Origin: Janthinobacterium sp.
Lineage (GTDB): Bacteria; Pseudomonadota; Gammaproteobacteria; Burkholderiales; Burkholderiaceae_D
Length of the DNA stretch: 32,828 bases
Direction: 5' to 3'
Assembly (NCBI RefSeq): GCF_009923995.1
Contig: NZ_RFSK01000064.1
Span: 1-32,828, forward strand
Part shown: positions 16,730 through 24,677 of the stretch, one piece after another
How the letters are laid out: every line of letters starts with the position of its first letter
How positions within the stretch are numbered: the stretch's first letter is position 1
Made by a program: the position numbers and the translations under genes
The notes under the pieces: model-generated
Seen by the model: the letters and a program-made list of their open reading frames with translations, nothing else
Told to the model about the DNA's origin: nothing
The model's database searches: none

Positions 16730-16768
16730 AAGCTTGCGCTGCGTCGTCCTGGCGCACGCAAGCTTTAT
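16730..16768 (+). terminator. Terminator-like hairpin after M3 peptidase copy 2
   Basis: AAGCTTGCG (16730-16738) pairs perfectly with CGCAAGCTT (16757-16765). A further 4-bp inner stem (TGCG / CGCA) follows a one-base bulge. Only a short TTTAT follows, so termination may be partial. Confidence 0.65.
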
Positions 16769-16824
16769 GTGCCGGCGGCGTAGAATTGAGTAAGATGGAA
16801 ACAAGAAGGCAGTCGAAAGAGTAT

Positions 16825-17037
16825 ATGAGTCAGCAAGATTTGAACGGCATCACCCTGGAAGCAATCGTGACGCGCCTGCAAGCCCACTACGGCTGGGATG
16901 GCCTGGCCAAGCACATCGATATCAATTGCTTCATCAGCGATCCCAGCATCAAGTCGAGCCTGAAGTTTTTGCGCAAGACCCCGTGGGCCAGGAGCAAGGT
17001 GGAGCAATTGTTCCTGGACACGCAATTTACTGACTGA
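16825..17037 (+). CDS. VF530-domain small protein (DUF2132)
   Basis: A 70-residue protein carrying the VF530 domain: GITLEAIVTRLQAHYGWDGLAKHI, then CFISDPSIKSSLKFLRKTPWARSKVEQLF. The fold is a small alpha-helical unit proposed to bind DNA; the role is not established. I placed the start at 16825 (MSQQDLNG), giving the family length, with GAAAGAG just before it. In-frame TTG and ATG starts upstream would add a non-conserved 10-13 residues. A -10-like TAGAAT lies at 16781-16786. It is followed 11 bases later by the DUF4404 gene, probably in one operon. Confidence 0.85.
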   Translation: MSQQDLNGITLEAIVTRLQAHYGWDGLAKHIDINCFISDPSIKSSLKFLRKTPWARSKVEQLFLDTQFTD

Positions 17038-17048
17038 CAGGAAAAAAC

Positions 17049-17327
17049 ATGGATAGCAAACTCAAGGAATCGCTGCTACAGCTGCATTCGACACTGGCAA
17101 CCAGCGGCCCCGTCGATGAAGAACTGCAAGGTTTGCTGCAAAAGCTCGATGTCGACATCAAGCTGCTGATGGAAAAGCGCGCCGCGCAGGAACAGGAAGA
17201 AGAATCGACCACCTATGGCCTGGCCGAGCGCAGCCAGGAATTGTCGGCCAAGTTTGCCGTCAAGCATCCGAAACTGGAGCCGGCGCTGCGGGAATTGGGT
17301 GAGATTCTCGCCAATATGGGGATCTGA
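17049..17327 (+). CDS. DUF4404 family protein
   Basis: A 92-residue, acidic, fully helical protein (MDSKLKESLLQLHSTLATSG...). Long heptad-rich helices around residues 20-50 suggest a coiled coil. The C-terminus HPKLEPALRELGEILANMGI is the conserved end of DUF4404 proteins. There is no membrane segment. Function is unknown. ACAGGA eight bases before the ATG is a good ribosome-binding site. It sits directly behind the VF530 gene; its stop codon lies within the left end of the palindromic repeat at 17324-17419. Confidence 0.75.
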   Translation: MDSKLKESLLQLHSTLATSGPVDEELQGLLQKLDVDIKLLMEKRAAQEQEEESTTYGLAERSQELSAKFAVKHPKLEPALRELGEILANMGI

Positions 17328-17329
17328 CC

Positions 17330-17419
17330 GGGGTCAGTCGCTGTGCGCTGATCGGGGTCCGTCGCTACGCGATCGCAATGCGCCCCACTGGGGCGCGTTG
17401 CCCCGACGGGTCTGACCCC
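17330..17419. repeat. ~90-bp palindromic intergenic element
   Basis: The ends are inverted repeats GGGGTCAG (17330-17337) and CTGACCCC (17412-17419). Inside is a hairpin CAATGCGCCCC-ACT-GGGGCGCGTTG (17376-17400, one wobble pair). There is also a direct repeat GGGGTCAGTCGCT / GGGGTCCGTCGCT (17330-17342, 17354-17366). At the left edge CTGACC-GG-GGTCAG (17324-17337) is itself a perfect palindrome overlapping the DUF4404 stop. The structure resembles a REP- or MITE-like dispersed element. Only one copy is in the window, so the repeat nature is inferred. It may also serve as a terminator. Confidence 0.5.
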
Positions 17420-17499
17420 AAGTAATTGAAAAATAAACGTTTTTTGTACTGAAATCCAACAGTAAAAAGCAGGCCGTCAGGTTGGAAATGGCCAATTCC

Positions 17500-17514
17500 G
17501 GTACAATCCGTACC
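17500..17514. promoter_or_regulatory. Palindrome over the ygiQ -10 region
   Basis: GGTAC-AATCC-GTACC is a perfect 5 + 5 + 5 palindrome covering a -10-like TACAAT (17502-17507), which lies nine bases before the ygiQ ATG. A regulator bound here would block the promoter. Confidence 0.4.
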
Positions 17515-17516
17515 CT

Positions 17517-19847
17517 ATGAGCTCCCCTACCAATTTATTTGCGACCGTTCCCAAGCGGTCTGCCCGCGCTGCCGTGGCGCCTTTCCTGCCGATGTCGCGT
17601 GCCGAGATGGACGCGCTGGGCTGGGACCAGTGCGACGTCATCCTCGTCACGGGCGACGCCTACATCGACCATCCGAGTTTCGGCATGGCCCTCGTCGGCC
17701 GCCTGCTCGAAGCGCAGGGTTATCGCGTCGGCATCATCAGCCAGCCGGACTGGCTGTCGGCCGACGCCTTCCGCATCCTCGGCAAGCCGCGCCTGTACTA
17801 CGGCGTCACCGCCGGCAACATGGATTCCATGGTCAACCAGTACACGGCCGACCGCAAGATCCGCTCCGACGACGCCTACACGGCCAACGCGGAACCGAAC
17901 AAGCGCCCGGACCGCGCCGTCACCGTGTACGCGCAGCGCGCGCGCGAAGCGTATCCCGACGTGCCCATCGTCATCGGCAGCATCGAAGCGTCCTTGCGCC
18001 GCATCGCCCATTACGATTACTGGTCGGACAAGGTCCGCCGTTCCGTCCTGCCCGATTCCAAGGCTGATTTGTTGATCTTCGGCAATGCCGAGCGGGCGCT
18101 GGTCGACCTGACGCACCGCCTGGCCGCCGGCGAATCGATCAAGGATATCCGCGACCTGCGCGGCACGGCCTTCATGGTGCCGTCCGGCTGGCTGCCCGGC
18201 GACGACTGGGGCGTGCACAATTCCACTCGCGTGGACGTGCCCGGCAAGATCGATCCGCACTACAGCCCGTACGAGATGGTGCAGGAAGACAAGACCGCCT
18301 GCGCCACCGAGAATGCGTCGAAATCGGCCGAAGTCATCAAGCCCATCCGCATCATGAGCCGCGAAGAGCGCCTGGCCATGGCCAAGGAAAAGCACGACAA
18401 GACCGTCGTGCGCCTGCCGTCCTACGACGTCGTCAAGGATGACCCCGTCATGTATGCGCACGCCTCGCGCGTGTTCCACCTGGAATCGAATCCCGGCAAT
18501 GCGCGCGCCATGGTGCAGGCGCACGGCGAACGCGACGTGTGGCTCAACCCGCCGCCGCTGCCGCTGGCCATGGACGAGATGGATGGCGTGTACGACATGA
18601 ATTATGCGCGCGCCCCGCACCCGAGCTATGGCAAGGCGCACATCCCCGCGTGGGAAATGATCCGCTTTTCCGTCAACATCATGCGCGGCTGCTTCGGCGG
18701 CTGCACCTTCTGCTCCATCACGGAGCACGAAGGGCGCATCATCCAGAGCCGTTCGGAACCGTCCATCCTGCGCGAAATCGAGCATATCCGCGATAAAACC
18801 AAAGGCTTTACGGGCACCATTTCCGATATGGGTGGTCCGACGGCGAATATGTACCGCCTGGCCTGCAAGGAAAAAGAGATCGAAGTGTCGTGCCGCCGGC
18901 TGTCCTGCGTGTACCCGTCCATCTGCGTGAATTTGGGCACGGACCACAGCAAGCTCATTTCCCTGTACCGCAAGGCGCGCGCCATTCCGGGCATCAAGAA
19001 AGTGCTGATCAGCTCGGGCCTGCGCTACGACCTGGCCGTGCGTTCGCCCGAGTACGTGAAGGAACTGGTGACGCACCACGTCGGCGGCCTCCTGAAAATC
19101 GCGCCCGAGCACACGGAAGAGGGCACCTTGTCGAAGATGATGAAGCCCGGCATCGGCGCCTACGATGAATTCAAGGAAATGTTTGACCGTTTCTCGCTGG
19201 AAGCGGGCAAGAAGCAGTATTTGATTCCCTACTTCATCGCCGCCCATCCGGGCACGACGGACCTGGACATGCTGAACCTGGCCCTGTGGCTGAAGAAAAA
19301 CAATTTCAAGCTGGACCAGGTGCAAACCTTCATGCCCACGCCGATGGCCATGGCCACGACCATGTACCACACGCGCAAGAATCCGTTGCGCAAGGTCACG
19401 GCGGACTCGGAAGTGGTGGAAACGGCGCGCAGCGGCAAGATCCGCCGCACGCATAAAGCCTTCCTGCGCTATCAGGACCCGGCCAACTGGCCCATCCTGC
19501 GCGAAGCGCTGGTCAACATGGGCCGTGGCGACCTGATCGGCAATGGCGACAAGCATCTGATCCCGGCCTGGACCTCGTCCGAGTCGGGCGGCCTGGCGGC
19601 AGGCGAACGCAGCCGCCAGACGCATGGCGCCGGCACGCCGGACAAGTTCAAGGTGGCGCCAGGCAAGAGCCGCATCGCCCTGGGCGGCACGGCCGCCGCA
19701 CCGAAGGCGACGGCCGTCGAGTCGAAGGTACGCCCCTCGATCCTGTCGACCATCAAGACGAAGGCCAAGCCCGCCGCCGCGCCCGTGGGCCGTGGCGCCA
19801 AGCCGGCCGCCAAGGGCGGTACGCCAGCCCGCAGCGGCCGCCGCTAA
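17517..19847 (+). CDS. ygiQ: YgiQ family radical SAM protein
   Basis: A 776-residue protein of the YgiQ family, function unknown. After an N-terminal domain beginning FLPMSRAEMDALGWDQCDVILVTGD (binds a cofactor-like site in the family), the radical SAM cluster motif is C392-x3-C396-x2-C399 in RGCFGGCTFCSITEHEGR. Next come the SDMGGPTANMY and KIAPEHTEEG segments conserved in YgiQ. The last ~95 residues are a Lys/Ala/Pro-rich basic tail not expected in the core family, making the protein slightly longer than E. coli YgiQ. No Shine-Dalgarno precedes the ATG: the sequence is CCGTACCCT. A -10-like TACAAT ends nine bases upstream, so the mRNA may be almost leaderless. A strong terminator follows. 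Confidence 0.93.
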   Translation: MSSPTNLFATVPKRSARAAVAPFLPMSRAEMDALGWDQCDVILVTGDAYIDHPSFGMALVGRLLEAQGYRVGIISQPDWLSADAFRILGKPRLYYGVTAGNMDSMVNQYTADRKIRSDDAYTANAEPNKRPDRAVTVYAQRAREAYPDVPIVIGSIEASLRRIAHYDYWSDKVRRSVLPDSKADLLIFGNAERALVDLTHRLAAGESIKDIRDLRGTAFMVPSGWLPGDDWGVHNSTRVDVPGKIDPHYSPYEMVQEDKTACATENASKSAEVIKPIRIMSREERLAMAKEKHDKTVVRLPSYDVVKDDPVMYAHASRVFHLESNPGNARAMVQAHGERDVWLNPPPLPLAMDEMDGVYDMNYARAPHPSYGKAHIPAWEMIRFSVNIMRGCFGGCTFCSITEHEGRIIQSRSEPSILREIEHIRDKTKGFTGTISDMGGPTANMYRLACKEKEIEVSCRRLSCVYPSICVNLGTDHSKLISLYRKARAIPGIKKVLISSGLRYDLAVRSPEYVKELVTHHVGGLLKIAPEHTEEGTLSKMMKPGIGAYDEFKEMFDRFSLEAGKKQYLIPYFIAAHPGTTDLDMLNLALWLKKNNFKLDQVQTFMPTPMAMATTMYHTRKNPLRKVTADSEVVETARSGKIRRTHKAFLRYQDPANWPILREALVNMGRGDLIGNGDKHLIPAWTSSESGGLAAGERSRQTHGAGTPDKFKVAPGKSRIALGGTAAAPKATAVESKVRPSILSTIKTKAKPAAAPVGRGAKPAAKGGTPARSGRR

Positions 19848-19867
19848 GGCTGTATCGCTGCTGCAGC

Positions 19868-19894
19868 AACCCGGCCCGTGCGCCGGGTTTTTTT
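19868..19894 (+). terminator. Rho-independent terminator after ygiQ
   Basis: Stem AACCCGGC (19868-19875) / GCCGGGTT (19882-19889) with a CCGTGC loop, running into seven T. Confidence 0.93.
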
Positions 19895-19926
19895 ATGGCC
19901 GGCAGCATCCTCCGGGTGGGCGTATT

Positions 19927-19944
19927 TATCTTGACATCAAGATA
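19927..19944. promoter_or_regulatory. MarR-type operator 1 before the DMT transporter
   Basis: TATCTTGA-CA-TCAAGATA is a perfect 18-bp palindrome, of the kind bound by MarR-family repressors (an inference from half-site style). It contains a TTGACA that could be a -35 hexamer. Confidence 0.7.
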
Positions 19945-19964
19945 GTATGCGTCCACACTGGGAT

Positions 19965-19982
19965 TATCTTAACGTCGAGATA
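19965..19982. promoter_or_regulatory. MarR-type operator 2 before the DMT transporter
   Basis: TATCTTAA-CG-TCGAGATA is an imperfect copy of operator 1, centred 38 bp downstream and ending 4 bases before the transporter ATG. It covers the only purine-rich (GAGA) ribosome-binding sequence. Confidence 0.65.
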
Positions 19983-19986
19983 GTTT

Positions 19987-20868
19987 ATGGTCACCTCTGC
20001 TGTCCGTCCCGCCTGGGGCGATATCGTGCTCACGGCGCTGGCGCCCCTCATCTGGGGTTCCACGTATATCGTCACGTCCGAACTGCTGCCGCCGCACCGT
20101 CCCTTCACGGCCGCGCTGATCCGCGTGCTGCCGGCCGGCCTGCTCTTGCTGCTGATCATGCGACGCCTGCCCGCGCGGCGCGACTGGGGCCGCGTGCTGA
20201 TCCTGTCGGCCCTGAATATCGGCGTCTTCCAGGCCTTGCTGTTCGTGGCCGCCTACCGCTTGCCGGGCGGCCTGGCGGCCGTCGTGGGAGCCATCCAGCC
20301 GCTGCTGGTGATGGGCCTGGCATGGGGCGTGGAAGGGCGCCGCCCGGCCCGCCTGGCCCTGGGCGCCAGCGTGCTGGGCGTGCTCGGCATGGGCGTGTTG
20401 CTGCTGTCGCCGCGCACGGTGTGGGAGCCCGTCGGCATTGCCGCCGCGCTGGGCGGCACGGCCTGCATGGCGGCCGGCACCTACCTGACGCGGCGCTGGA
20501 AGCCGGACCTGCCCGTGCTGGCGCTGACGGGCTGGCAATTGCTGCTGGGCGGCCTGATGCTGGCGCCCGTCGCCTGGCTGGCCGACGCACCCTTGCCGGC
20601 GCTGTCCTGGCAGCAAGTGCTGGCCTACGCCTACCTGTGCCTGGCCGGCGCCCTGCTGGCATATGCCCTGTGGTTCCGCGGCATTGCCCGCCTGTCGCCC
20701 GTGGCCGTGTCCTCGCTGGGCCTGCTCAGTCCCCTGATGGCCGTCGTGCTGGGCTGGGCCTTGCTGGGCCAGGCCATGACGGGCTGGTCGATGCTGGGCC
20801 TGCTGCTGGTGCTGGCCAGCGTGCTGGCCGTGCAGTGGGCCAGTGCCCGTCCCGCAGCAAACCGCTGA
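19987..20868 (+). CDS. EamA/DMT-family exporter, PecM-like
   Basis: A 293-residue, ten-helix membrane protein built of two EamA repeats. The first repeat contains APLIWGSTYIVTSELLPP, the hallmark of the PecM/YedA branch of drug/metabolite exporters; the second contains ALLAYALWFRGIARLSPVAVSSLGLLSP. In Dickeya, PecM exports a pigment and is controlled by the MarR-family PecS. The transporter here is preceded by two MarR-type palindromes, but no MarR gene lies in the window. It is likely an inducible metabolite or drug exporter of unknown substrate. A terminator-like hairpin follows (20888-20912). The ATG at 19987 fits the family start. Confidence 0.85.
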   Translation: MVTSAVRPAWGDIVLTALAPLIWGSTYIVTSELLPPHRPFTAALIRVLPAGLLLLLIMRRLPARRDWGRVLILSALNIGVFQALLFVAAYRLPGGLAAVVGAIQPLLVMGLAWGVEGRRPARLALGASVLGVLGMGVLLLSPRTVWEPVGIAAALGGTACMAAGTYLTRRWKPDLPVLALTGWQLLLGGLMLAPVAWLADAPLPALSWQQVLAYAYLCLAGALLAYALWFRGIARLSPVAVSSLGLLSPLMAVVLGWALLGQAMTGWSMLGLLLVLASVLAVQWASARPAANR

Positions 20869-20887
20869 CGGCTGCGCCTTTCTCCTC

Positions 20888-20912
20888 GGCAGGCCGCACG
20901 TACCGGCCTGCC
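20888..20912 (+). terminator. Hairpin after the DMT transporter
   Basis: A 9-bp perfect stem GGCAGGCCG / CGGCCTGCC (20888-20896, 20904-20912) with a 7-base loop, followed by CGTTTCCC. The T-run is weak, so it is a possible terminator. Confidence 0.55.
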
Positions 20913-20999
20913 CGTTTCCCTCTGGGCGTCCCCTTTTTGCTGCACCGCAGCTACAGTTTTGCTTGCACTGCTATGGGGCATTGAGGCACTATTCGCTTC

Positions 21000-21015
21000 G
21001 CGCAAACGTTTGCGC
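21000..21015. promoter_or_regulatory. LacI-type operator of the ribose operon (probable RbsR site)
   Basis: GCGCAAACGTTTGCGC is a perfect 16-bp palindrome with the central CG and the AAACGTTT core typical of LacI/GalR-family operators. It lies 62 bp before rbsB, and rbsR is inside the same operon, so RbsR autoregulation is the natural reading. Confidence 0.82.
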
Positions 21016-21076
21016 ACAACGAATTTCCTAAAAAGCATGCTGTATACGTGCTTGCCCAACCCCTCTGGAGACGCTC

Positions 21077-22036
21077 ATGACATCCCGTATTCGCCTGAAA
21101 ATGATTGCCGCCGCTGTCCTGGTGTGTGCCTTGCCCGCCGTGCCCGCCATGGCGCAGACGCCTGCCAAGCCCAAGGTCGCACTGGTGATGAAGTCGCTCG
21201 CCAATGAATTTTTCCTGACCATGGAAAACGGTGCCAAGGCGCACCAGAAGGCCAATGCCGCCAAGTACGACCTGCTGTCGAACGGCATCAAGGATGAAAC
21301 GGATACGTCGAGCCAGATCAAGCTGGTCGAGCAGATGATCGTCTCGCGCGTGAACGCGCTCGTGATCGCCCCGGCGGACTCGAAGGCGCTGGTGCCGGTG
21401 CTGAAAAAAGCCATCGATGCGGGCATCATCGTCGTCAATATCGACAACAAGCTCGACGCGGGCGCCCTGAAAGAGAAGGGCATCACTGTGCCGTTCGTCG
21501 GCCCGGACAACCGCAAGGGCGCCAAGGTGGTCGGCGACTTCCTGGCCAAGCAGATCAAGAAGGGCGACCCCGTCGGCATCATCGAAGGCGTGTCCACCAC
21601 CTATAACGCGCAGCAGCGCACCCTGGGCTTCCAGGACGCCATGACGGCGGCCGGTGCGAAGGTCGTCAGCGTGCAGTCGGGCCAGTGGGAAATCGCCCCC
21701 GCGAACACGGTGGCGGCCGCCATGCTGAACGCCAACCCGAACATCAAGGCTTTGCTGTGCGGTAACGACAACATGGCCATCGGCGCCGTGTCCGCCATCA
21801 AGGCGGCCGGCAAGACGGGCAAGGTGCTCGTCGTCGGCTACGACAACATCAACGCCATCAAGCCGATGCTGGCCGATGGCCGCGTGCTGGCTACCGCCGA
21901 CCAGTTCGGTTCGCAGCAAGCCGTGTTCGGCATCGACACGGTCCTGAAAGCCCTGGCGCAGAAGAAGAAGCAAGCCGATCTGGGTGGCGTCATCGAAACC
22001 AAGGTCGAACTGGTCACCAAGGACGCCAAGTCCTGA
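21077..22036 (+). CDS. rbsB: Ribose ABC transporter, periplasmic binding protein
   Basis: A 319-residue type I periplasmic binding protein. The signal peptide MTSRIRLKMIAAAVLVCALPAVPAMA is cut before QT. The mature part has the two Rossmann-like lobes of the RbsB group: KVALVMKSLANEFFLTMENGAK, then ALVIAPADSKALVPVLKKA and, in the C-lobe, CGNDNMAIGAVSAIKAAGK and VGYDN. It should bind ribose in the periplasm and deliver it to RbsC. The GGAG ribosome-binding site is well spaced. The LacI-type operator lies upstream and a strong hairpin with a T-run downstream (22051-22100). Ribose specificity is inferred from rbsK and rbsD in the same operon. Confidence 0.92.
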   Translation: MTSRIRLKMIAAAVLVCALPAVPAMAQTPAKPKVALVMKSLANEFFLTMENGAKAHQKANAAKYDLLSNGIKDETDTSSQIKLVEQMIVSRVNALVIAPADSKALVPVLKKAIDAGIIVVNIDNKLDAGALKEKGITVPFVGPDNRKGAKVVGDFLAKQIKKGDPVGIIEGVSTTYNAQQRTLGFQDAMTAAGAKVVSVQSGQWEIAPANTVAAAMLNANPNIKALLCGNDNMAIGAVSAIKAAGKTGKVLVVGYDNINAIKPMLADGRVLATADQFGSQQAVFGIDTVLKALAQKKKQADLGGVIETKVELVTKDAKS

Positions 22037-22050
22037 TCGTCTGATCCCGC

Positions 22051-22100
22051 CGGGGCCAGCGCCATCGCCGCAGTGCGGGCGCCGGCCCCGCCGTCTTTTT
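22051..22100 (+). terminator. Hairpin attenuator between rbsB and rbsA
   Basis: CGGGGCC (22051-22057) pairs with GGCCCCG (22084-22090), and GCGCC (22059-22063) with GGCGC (22078-22082), across one mismatch. GTCTTTTT follows. A partial terminator here would leave rbsB mRNA in excess over the rest of the operon, as usual for binding-protein transporters. Confidence 0.68.
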
Positions 22101-22115
22101 CCGCGGAGTTTTATC

Positions 22116-23675
22116 ATGCCTACCGACATCCCCCCGGCGCCCTCGGCCGCCATCCCCCTATTGACCCTGGATAACATCGGCAAGTCCTATGTCGGCCCCG
22201 TGCTGGGCGGCGTGGGCCTGCGCTTCGCCCCCGGCCAGGTGCTGGCGCTGACGGGTGAAAACGGCGCGGGCAAGAGCACCCTGTCGAAGATCATCTGCGG
22301 CCTGGAGCAGGCCACGACGGGCACGATGCTGCTCGACGGCAAGCCCTACCAGCCCGCCTCGCGCGGCGCAGCCGAGGCGCTGGGCATCCGCATGGTGATG
22401 CAGGAACTCAATCTGATTCCCACCCTGTCGATCGCGGAAAACCTGTACCTCAAGAATCTGCCGCAGCGCTTCGGCTTCATCGACCGCGCCCGCCTGGAGC
22501 GCGACGCGCGCGAACAGATGGAGAAAGTGGGCCTGGGCGGCCTGGACCCGTGGACCCTCGTGGGCGCGCTGGGCATCGGCCACCAGCAGATGATCGAGAT
22601 TGCGCGCAACCTGATCGGTTCCTGCCGCCTGCTGGTGCTCGACGAGCCGACGGCCATGCTGACGCACCGCGAAGTGGAACTGCTGTTCCTGCAGATCGAA
22701 CGTCTGAAGGCGGACGGCGTGTGCATCATCTATATTTCCCACCGCTTGGAAGAACTCAAGCGCGTGGCCGACCGCATCGCCGTGCTGCGCGACGGCCAGC
22801 TCGTCTGCGACGACGACATCGCGGGCCACTCCGCCGCCGACCTCGTCAGCCTGATGGTGGGCCGCTCGGCCGACGACGCCGTCGACCTGAGCGGACGCAC
22901 CATCGGCGCGCCGCTGCTGCGCGTGCGGGGCTTGGCGCGCGGCAAGGTGGTCAACCCGACCTCATTCGACTTGCGCGCCGGTGAAATCCTCGGCATCGCG
23001 GGCCTGATCGGCTCGGGCCGCACGGAACTGCTGCGCCTGATCTTCGGCGCCGACCGCGCCGACGCGGGCGCAGTCTTCCTGGGCGACAGCGAAGTCCCCG
23101 CCGCCTTGCACTCGCCGCAGGCCGCCGTGCAAGCCGGTATCGCCATGATCACGGAAGACCGCAAGGGCCAGGGCTTGCTGCTGCGCCAGTCCATCGCCGT
23201 GAACACGACCCTGGCCTCGCTGGACACGGTCAGCCACGCTGGACTGGGCTGGCTCAACGACGCGGCCGAAGCGACGGTGGCCGACGACTACATCCAGCGC
23301 CTGGGCATCCGCTCGCGCAACAGCGCGCAAACGGTGGCCGAGCTTTCTGGCGGCAACCAGCAAAAGGTGGTGATCGCCCGCTGGCTGTACCGCGACTGCC
23401 CCGTGATGCTGTTCGACGAGCCCACGCGCGGCATCGATATCGGCGCCAAGTTTGATATTTATCAGGTGCTGGCCGAACAGGCGCGCCAGGGCAAGGGCCT
23501 CGTCATCGTCTCGAGCGACTTGCGCGAGCTGATGCTGATCTGCGACCGCATCGCCGTCATGAGCGCCGGCAGCATCGTCGACACCTTCGAGCGGGGCGCC
23601 TGGAGCCAGGACGCGCTGCTGTCGGCCGCCTTTTCCGGCTATTTGACCCCCACTTCCACTCCCGCTGCGGCCTGA
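22116..23675 (+). CDS. rbsA: Ribose ABC transporter, double ATP-binding subunit
   Basis: A 519-residue fusion of two ABC ATPase domains, the normal RbsA/MglA build. The first domain has Walker A GENGAGKST (47-55) and Walker B LLVLDEPTA; its signature is GIGHQQM. The second domain has a divergent P-loop GLIGSGRTE, the signature LSGGNQQK and Walker B VMLFDEPTRGIDIG, as is typical of this family, where one site is degenerate. It powers sugar uptake through RbsC. The ATG at 22116 is preceded by GCGGAG; a longer in-frame extension upstream runs through the attenuator hairpin and was rejected. Confidence 0.93.
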   Translation: MPTDIPPAPSAAIPLLTLDNIGKSYVGPVLGGVGLRFAPGQVLALTGENGAGKSTLSKIICGLEQATTGTMLLDGKPYQPASRGAAEALGIRMVMQELNLIPTLSIAENLYLKNLPQRFGFIDRARLERDAREQMEKVGLGGLDPWTLVGALGIGHQQMIEIARNLIGSCRLLVLDEPTAMLTHREVELLFLQIERLKADGVCIIYISHRLEELKRVADRIAVLRDGQLVCDDDIAGHSAADLVSLMVGRSADDAVDLSGRTIGAPLLRVRGLARGKVVNPTSFDLRAGEILGIAGLIGSGRTELLRLIFGADRADAGAVFLGDSEVPAALHSPQAAVQAGIAMITEDRKGQGLLLRQSIAVNTTLASLDTVSHAGLGWLNDAAEATVADDYIQRLGIRSRNSAQTVAELSGGNQQKVVIARWLYRDCPVMLFDEPTRGIDIGAKFDIYQVLAEQARQGKGLVIVSSDLRELMLICDRIAVMSAGSIVDTFERGAWSQDALLSAAFSGYLTPTSTPAAA

Positions 23676-23693
23676 TCCGCCGGAAAGACTCCC

Positions 23694-24665
23694 ATGACCA
23701 CCACTTCCTCTCCTTCGTATCTGCAGCGCAGCCTGGCCGACCTGAAAAACTATGCGGGCCTGATCGGCGCCCTCTTGGCCATGTGCGTGCTGTTCTCGTT
23801 TGCCAGCGAAAACTTCTTCACCCTGGCCACCCTCAGCACCCTGTCGAACAACATCCCGACCCTCGTCGTGATGGCCGTCGGCATGACGTTCGTGCTGATC
23901 ATCGGCGGCATCGACCTGTCCGTTGGTTCCGTGATGGCGCTGGCCGCCTCCGTGCTGTCGCTGGCCGTCGTGCACTGGGGCTGGCCCGTGTGGAGCGCGG
24001 CCCTGCTGGGCATGTTCGTCGCGGCCCTGTGCGGCGCGACGACGGGCCTCATTTCCGTCGGCTGGCGCATTCCCTCGTTCATCGTGTCCTTGGGTGTGCT
24101 GGAAATGGCGCGCGGCCTGGCCTACCAGGTGACGAACTCGCGCACGGAATACATCGGCAGCGCCGTCGAAGGCATCAGCTCGCCGATCGCCTTCGGCCTG
24201 TCGCCCGCCTTCATCGCCTCGATCGCCATTGTCGTCATCGGCCACCTGGTGCTCACGCGCACGGTGCTGGGACGCCACTGGATCGGCATCGGCACGAACG
24301 AGGAAGCCGTGCGGCTGTCCGGCATCAATACGAAGCCGTCGAAGGTGCTGGTATTTGCCCTGATGGGCTTGCTGGCCGGCATCGGCGCCCTGTTCCAGGT
24401 GTCGCGCCTGGAAGCGGCCGACCCGAACGGCGGCGTGGGCATGGAATTGCAGGTGATCGCGGCCGTCGTGATCGGCGGCACGAGCCTGATGGGCGGGCGC
24501 GGTTCCGTCATCAGCACCTTTATCGGCGTGCTGATCATTTCCGTGCTGGAAGCGGGCCTGGCGCAGGTGGGCGTGTCCGAACCCGTGAAACGCATCGTCA
24601 CGGGCCTGGTGATCGTCGCCGCCGTGGTGCTCGACACCTACCGCCGCCGCGGCGAGCGCGCCTAA
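23694..24665 (+). CDS. rbsC: Ribose ABC transporter, permease
   Basis: A 323-residue BPD_transp_2 permease with about nine or ten membrane segments. The RbsC/XylH signature is visible: MAVGMTFVLIIGGIDLSVGS, followed by the cytoplasmic loop GTNEEAVRLSGIN (coupling to the ATPase) and VVIGGTSLMGGRGS. It forms the inner-membrane channel with RbsA. GGAAAG precedes the ATG, 18 bases after the rbsA stop, so it is co-transcribed. Confidence 0.93.
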   Translation: MTTTSSPSYLQRSLADLKNYAGLIGALLAMCVLFSFASENFFTLATLSTLSNNIPTLVVMAVGMTFVLIIGGIDLSVGSVMALAASVLSLAVVHWGWPVWSAALLGMFVAALCGATTGLISVGWRIPSFIVSLGVLEMARGLAYQVTNSRTEYIGSAVEGISSPIAFGLSPAFIASIAIVVIGHLVLTRTVLGRHWIGIGTNEEAVRLSGINTKPSKVLVFALMGLLAGIGALFQVSRLEAADPNGGVGMELQVIAAVVIGGTSLMGGRGSVISTFIGVLIISVLEAGLAQVGVSEPVKRIVTGLVIVAAVVLDTYRRRGERA

Positions 24666-24677
24666 GCGACGTCGCCC

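Noticed and set aside
11273..16759. A 14-base sequence GTCCTGGCGCACGC shared upstream of slyX and the VF530 gene
   Set aside because: Spacing to the TAGAAT boxes differs (11 and 21 bases), and about one or two such repeats are expected by chance in a GC-rich window of this size.
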